A stretch of DNA of 64,000 nt from Mactra quadrangularis (lineage: Eukaryota; Mollusca; Bivalvia; Venerida; Mactridae): contig CM046300.1 in assembly GCA_025267735.1 (NCBI GenBank), positions 36,279,322 through 36,343,321 of the forward strand, read 5' to 3'. The position numbers and the translations under genes were made by a program. The notes beneath the pieces were generated by a model that was not told the origin of the DNA, did not search any database, and saw only the letters and a program-made list of their open reading frames with translations. This document shows positions 60,362-64,000 of this stretch, piece after piece. Numbering within the stretch: position 1 is the stretch's first letter; each line of letters starts with the position of its first letter.

Positions 60362-60720
60362 TCTTAAAATGATAATAAAATGCATAAACCGAGGATTGAT
60401 TACAACCAACCTGCAAAAATCGGTAAAAAAGCCGGTGTGAATTTTTGTTTTCCATCCATGATTGCAAAACGAAAGTTAGGCCGAGGTGAATAATAGAAAA
60501 CTGTTGGCTATCGTAAAAAATAATTTAAAGCGTAAAAATTAATTTATGAATCTGTTTAATAGTCTTTAAATATCTATAAAGAAAAACATGGGCGGACAAA
60601 TAAAATTAACAATTTAATTTTGTCAAATAAACAGATAAACTAAGGGAGGTAATTCATAAATACTATGCTGGAGTATAAAAACACGGTCGCCTCCCTTGAC
60701 ATACAGTAACTTCATTTACC
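60362..60720 (-). promoter_or_regulatory. TMX3: TMX3 5' UTR and promoter region (inferred)
   Basis: Lies directly upstream of the TMX3 start. No clear TATA box or CpG island on the - strand. Two short upstream ATG frames at 60459 and 60455 are not in frame with the TMX3 start. Confidence 0.35.
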
Positions 60721-61960
60721 GCTGGCCTGAAGGCCGGTGGTATATTGGAGTCGTCAGAATCTGATGACCATGGTAGGAGCAGTCCATGGTTTCTTTTACT
60801 TGCGTCCTCCTTTTTATTTACAAATGTTGACCGTGCTAAATTGTAATAATTTTTAGTTTTTTAGTACTGCAATAAAATTTCGTGCTTTTTTGGGGGGCAT
60901 TTTGAAGAACAGTTAAGACATTGTAAAATAGCTGCTCCCCACCGCACATATTTCACGCACGTCTCCGTGAACAGATTTGCTATAGACTCGTGGTAAATAA
61001 GCAAGTACGCGAGTTGAGAAATTTAGATCGGGTTTATCGTATACGAAGCTCTAAATGCATGATGTTAAATCTGGCGTGTTTTCGTATACATAACTTTCAT
61101 TTATTATTTAAAACATTTATATCATGTTTAAAAGGAGTTTCTCCTAGAAGTTGATACATTGTAATTATCTTCTCTTCTAAACCCTGGTTTAGACTAAACA
61201 CGTAGACATGCTAGTATATTTAGTAAACAAATATATTGCTGTAATTAGTAGCCAATAAGCCGTACTTTTTCAAGTTTGTAAAAAGGAATAATGTATTAAT
61301 TAAATAATGTGGTAAATATATAGACTTATAAACTGTGACATTTATCATGGAACACTTTACATGTTCTGTATTATACTTAAACTTAAACTTTTTCATTTGA
61401 TTAAACGCCTATTTCTACATAACATATTCAATGGCGTTATACCTCAGAATACAGAATTTTGTACCATTTTTGCCGCATATATCTTTGTTTTCTCTTTTGA
61501 TTTATGTACACATACCACTATCCGGCGGTATTTAATGCTTTGCATTAATCTTTTCTTGTACTAATTATAGTACAGGCACATAAAAGATACATGTAAAGCA
61601 GATTCCAGATAAATGACTCGTTTACGGGTCATTTTTGACACATTTATCAAATAAATAAAAAATGACCTATTTTAATTTTATATTTATAAAGAATTTGAAT
61701 AATAAGTTGTATTTTTACAATTGTTTTCATTCGTAAATGATAATAGATAGTTATAAAGGGAGCAAATCCACAATTGTTTTCATTTATATATGATAATAGA
61801 TAGTTGTAAAAGGAGCTAATCCACATTTTTGTTCATGTTCAACGTTTTTGTCAAAAAAGGACTTTCCCCTCGAATTTTTGAGTGCAACTTTTTTCTGGAT
61901 ACTACTATGAATACGGACTTTCACATAGTACAAAAATAAATTCTGTTGCAATTTGGTCTA
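60721..61960. other. Upstream of TMX3, nothing recognised
   Basis: Contains a small hairpin CCGCTGGCCTGAAGGCCGGTGG near 60720 and a local duplication, CACAATTGTTTTCATT/ATGATAATAGATAGTT, at about 61715-61815, but no gene. Confidence 0.35.
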
Positions 61961-61979
61961 GGTTAGCCTATTTTTTTTA

Positions 61980-64000
61980 GCTGTATTAAATGGACTATTA
62001 GGATGAAATGTATTCTTCCATAAATTTTCGTACCGTATTTGTTGGAAGCCAAATATTTCAAGGACGCAAGATGTTTCGATCCGTCCACATAATGTGCGTA
62101 CCCAATTAATGGAAGTTCGAAAATTCTGAGGACTGACGATATTTCGAATTTCGATTTTCTTATATAATTTGTGTACCAATTACTTGGGGGGGGGCAAAAA
62201 TTTTGATGACGAAATAGGATTTCGATTCGTCCAATAAATAAATAACAGTTCGAAAATTTCAAGCGCAAAGATATTTCCAATTGTCCATTAAAAATTCATA
62301 CCCGATTAATTAGAGTAAAAATTTTGAGGACTAAATAAAATTTCGGTTTTCCTATGGAAATTTTGTACCCAATTTATAGGGGTTTACAAGTTTTGTGAAC
62401 AAAAGATAATCGCAATTTGTAAACAAAAAATTCGTACTAAATAAGAGATTAAATAATTCCAAGACGAAAGATATTTTTATTCGCCGATAAAAAAATTTGT
62501 ACCCAATTTACTTGTGGTGGAAACTTGTTGACGAAATATTACGTTTCTTTAAAAAAATCGTACTCAATTGAAATAGCTTCTTATAGTTTAGAGGACGAAA
62601 CCAGATAATTTTCGAAACCAGATAGTTTTGATTCGCCAAAAGGAAAGCCATTTTCAAATTAAAAGGGGTTCGAAAAAAGATATTTCAATACGTCCACAAT
62701 ATGTTCGTACTCAAAAGAGGTTCAGAAATTCTATGCACGAACGATATTTCGATAACTTATAAAAAGGGTTCGAACATTTTGAGGACGAAACAAGATTTTG
62801 ATTCGCCCAAACAAATTTGTTTCCAATTAATAAGGATATGAAAACTGAGGACGAAATATAGTTCAGGTACTTCGTCCACAAAATGTTCGTGCCTAATACA
62901 TGAAGGCTCGGCAATTCCTGGAGCGACCGATTAGTAATGAAATACAATGTATCTGTAGCCAATTAATTAAGGTTCGGAAATATTGAGGACGAATCGCCCA
63001 AAGAAATTTCGTTTCTAATTAGGAGGTTCGAAAATTTTAAAGACGAAATATATTTCGATTTGCCCATAAATATTCGTACTCAATAAATAAGGTTAGAGTA
63101 ATTTTGAAGACAGACATTTTGATTCGTCCAAAATCTTTCGAACTCAATTAAAAAGGGTTCGAAAATTGTGAGGACGAATCGAGATATTTTTTTATAAATA
63201 TTTATATTTTTCTATTAATGCCGATTTTTTAGGACGAAATAAGATTTAAATCCCCCCCCCCCCAAAAAAATATTCGTAACCAATAAGGTTTGAATAAATA
63301 TTCGTACCCAATTTATACGGGTCCGAAAATTTTGAGGACGAAACAAGATATTACGATTCTTTTTAAATATTCGTACCTAATCAGTAAGGGTCCGAAAATT
63401 TCAAGGAAGAAACAGGTTTCGATTCGTTCCCAAAACTTTCGTACCAAAGTAATTATGGGCGATGTTTGGAGGACGAAACAAAACATTTCGATTCGTCCAT
63501 CAATATTCGAACCGTATTAGTTGGGAGTGAGCAGATTGTGGACTAAAGATCTTTCGATACGCCCTTAATTTTCGTACCCAAAAAATATTTTGATTTGTCC
63601 CTAAATCTTATGACCAATTGGAATAAACAAGATAATCAAGTTCGTCCAAGAAACTTTCGTACCAAATCAATTAGGGGCGAACATTTTGAGGATGAAACAA
63701 GATATATCGATTCGTCCATAAATGTTCGTACCCCCGAAAAGTTTAAAGATAATTCGATACGCCCATAAAAATTTCGTACCCCATTTATTAGGGCAAAAAC
63801 ACAGAGGACGAAGCTAGATTTTTCGATTCGTTCATAAATATTCGTACCAAATTAGGATCCAAATATTTCGAGGACGAAACAAGACATTTAGATTCGTCTA
63901 TAAAATTCCGTACCCCATTAACTAGGGGCAAACATTTAAGGGCGATTTAAAATATTTCGATTCGCCCATAAATATTTTCGTACCCTTTACATCCAGTGCG
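61980..64000. repeat. Degenerate satellite, unit about 68 bp, reaching the window end
   Basis: TTCGTACC-like strings recur at 63301, 63370, 63438, 63506, 63571, 63656, 63725, 63773, 63841, 63906 and 63977, mostly 65-70 bases apart, and more loosely back to about 61980. Each unit has GAGGACGAAA, then GATATTTCGATTCGTCC, so GGACGAA and TTCGTCC can form a stem. Open frames here are artefacts. Confidence 0.88.

Noticed and set aside
61958..63520. Open frames with Ser/Asn-rich products near the right end
   Set aside because: They are readings of the 68 bp satellite.
1..64000. CRISPR array, prophage, operon or integrated virus
   Set aside because: No regularly spaced identical repeats with unique spacers, no bacterial gene layout and no viral gene was seen; the tandem arrays found are eukaryotic satellites or element cores.

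Overview
The window looks like the genome of a mollusc, most likely a bivalve. It is AT-rich, has short exons inside very long introns with GT/AG borders, and is packed with tRNA-headed SINEs, MITEs and foldback elements of the kind common in bivalve genomes. The species call is inference; nothing here names a species. No bacterial, viral or organellar gene was seen.

Three transcription units can be supported. (1) On the + strand, 7261-7897 plus 40991-41673 join in matching phase across a 33,093 bp intron. They give a 439-residue secreted protein with a signal peptide, a Cys-x-Tyr-Thr-Phe segment like that of angiopoietins, a coiled coil and a C-terminal fibrinogen-related domain. (2) On the - strand, eight exons from 60361 down to 46155 encode the first 267 residues of a TMX3-type protein disulfide isomerase: signal peptide, thioredoxin domain with WCGHC, a second thioredoxin-like domain and the start of a third. 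Its 3' exons were not found. (3) On the + strand, a weaker three-exon unit of unknown function (44968-44997, 45196-45353, 47327-47410) interleaves with the last visible TMX3 exons. A further possible small exon lies at 13413-13480 inside the long fibrinogen-protein intron.

Most of the rest is repeat. Region by region: 1-7 kb holds nested MITEs, a 1 kb mariner with TA target duplications and a long ATC-type trinucleotide tract. The 33 kb intron (8-41 kb) carries at least two tRNA-SINE families in both orientations, several MITE families, two clusters of about 150 bp tandem units, a 1.4 kb insert with 13 bp target duplications, and a foldback element. From 41 to 57 kb SINEs, hAT-like and other MITEs and a LINE tail fill the TMX3 introns. 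From 57 to 60.2 kb TMX3 intron 1 holds a large inverted-repeat element with another TIR element inside it, which itself carries tRNA-like promoter boxes; a 683 bp MITE with TAA duplications follows. From about 61.98 kb to the window end is a degenerate satellite of about 68 bp.

The genes show no evident shared pathway: one is an extracellular recognition or signalling protein, another an ER oxidoreductase. Any functional link would be through the secretory route only. The most useful observations concern gene overlap and nesting, exon borders next to repeats, and the structure of the mobile elements.
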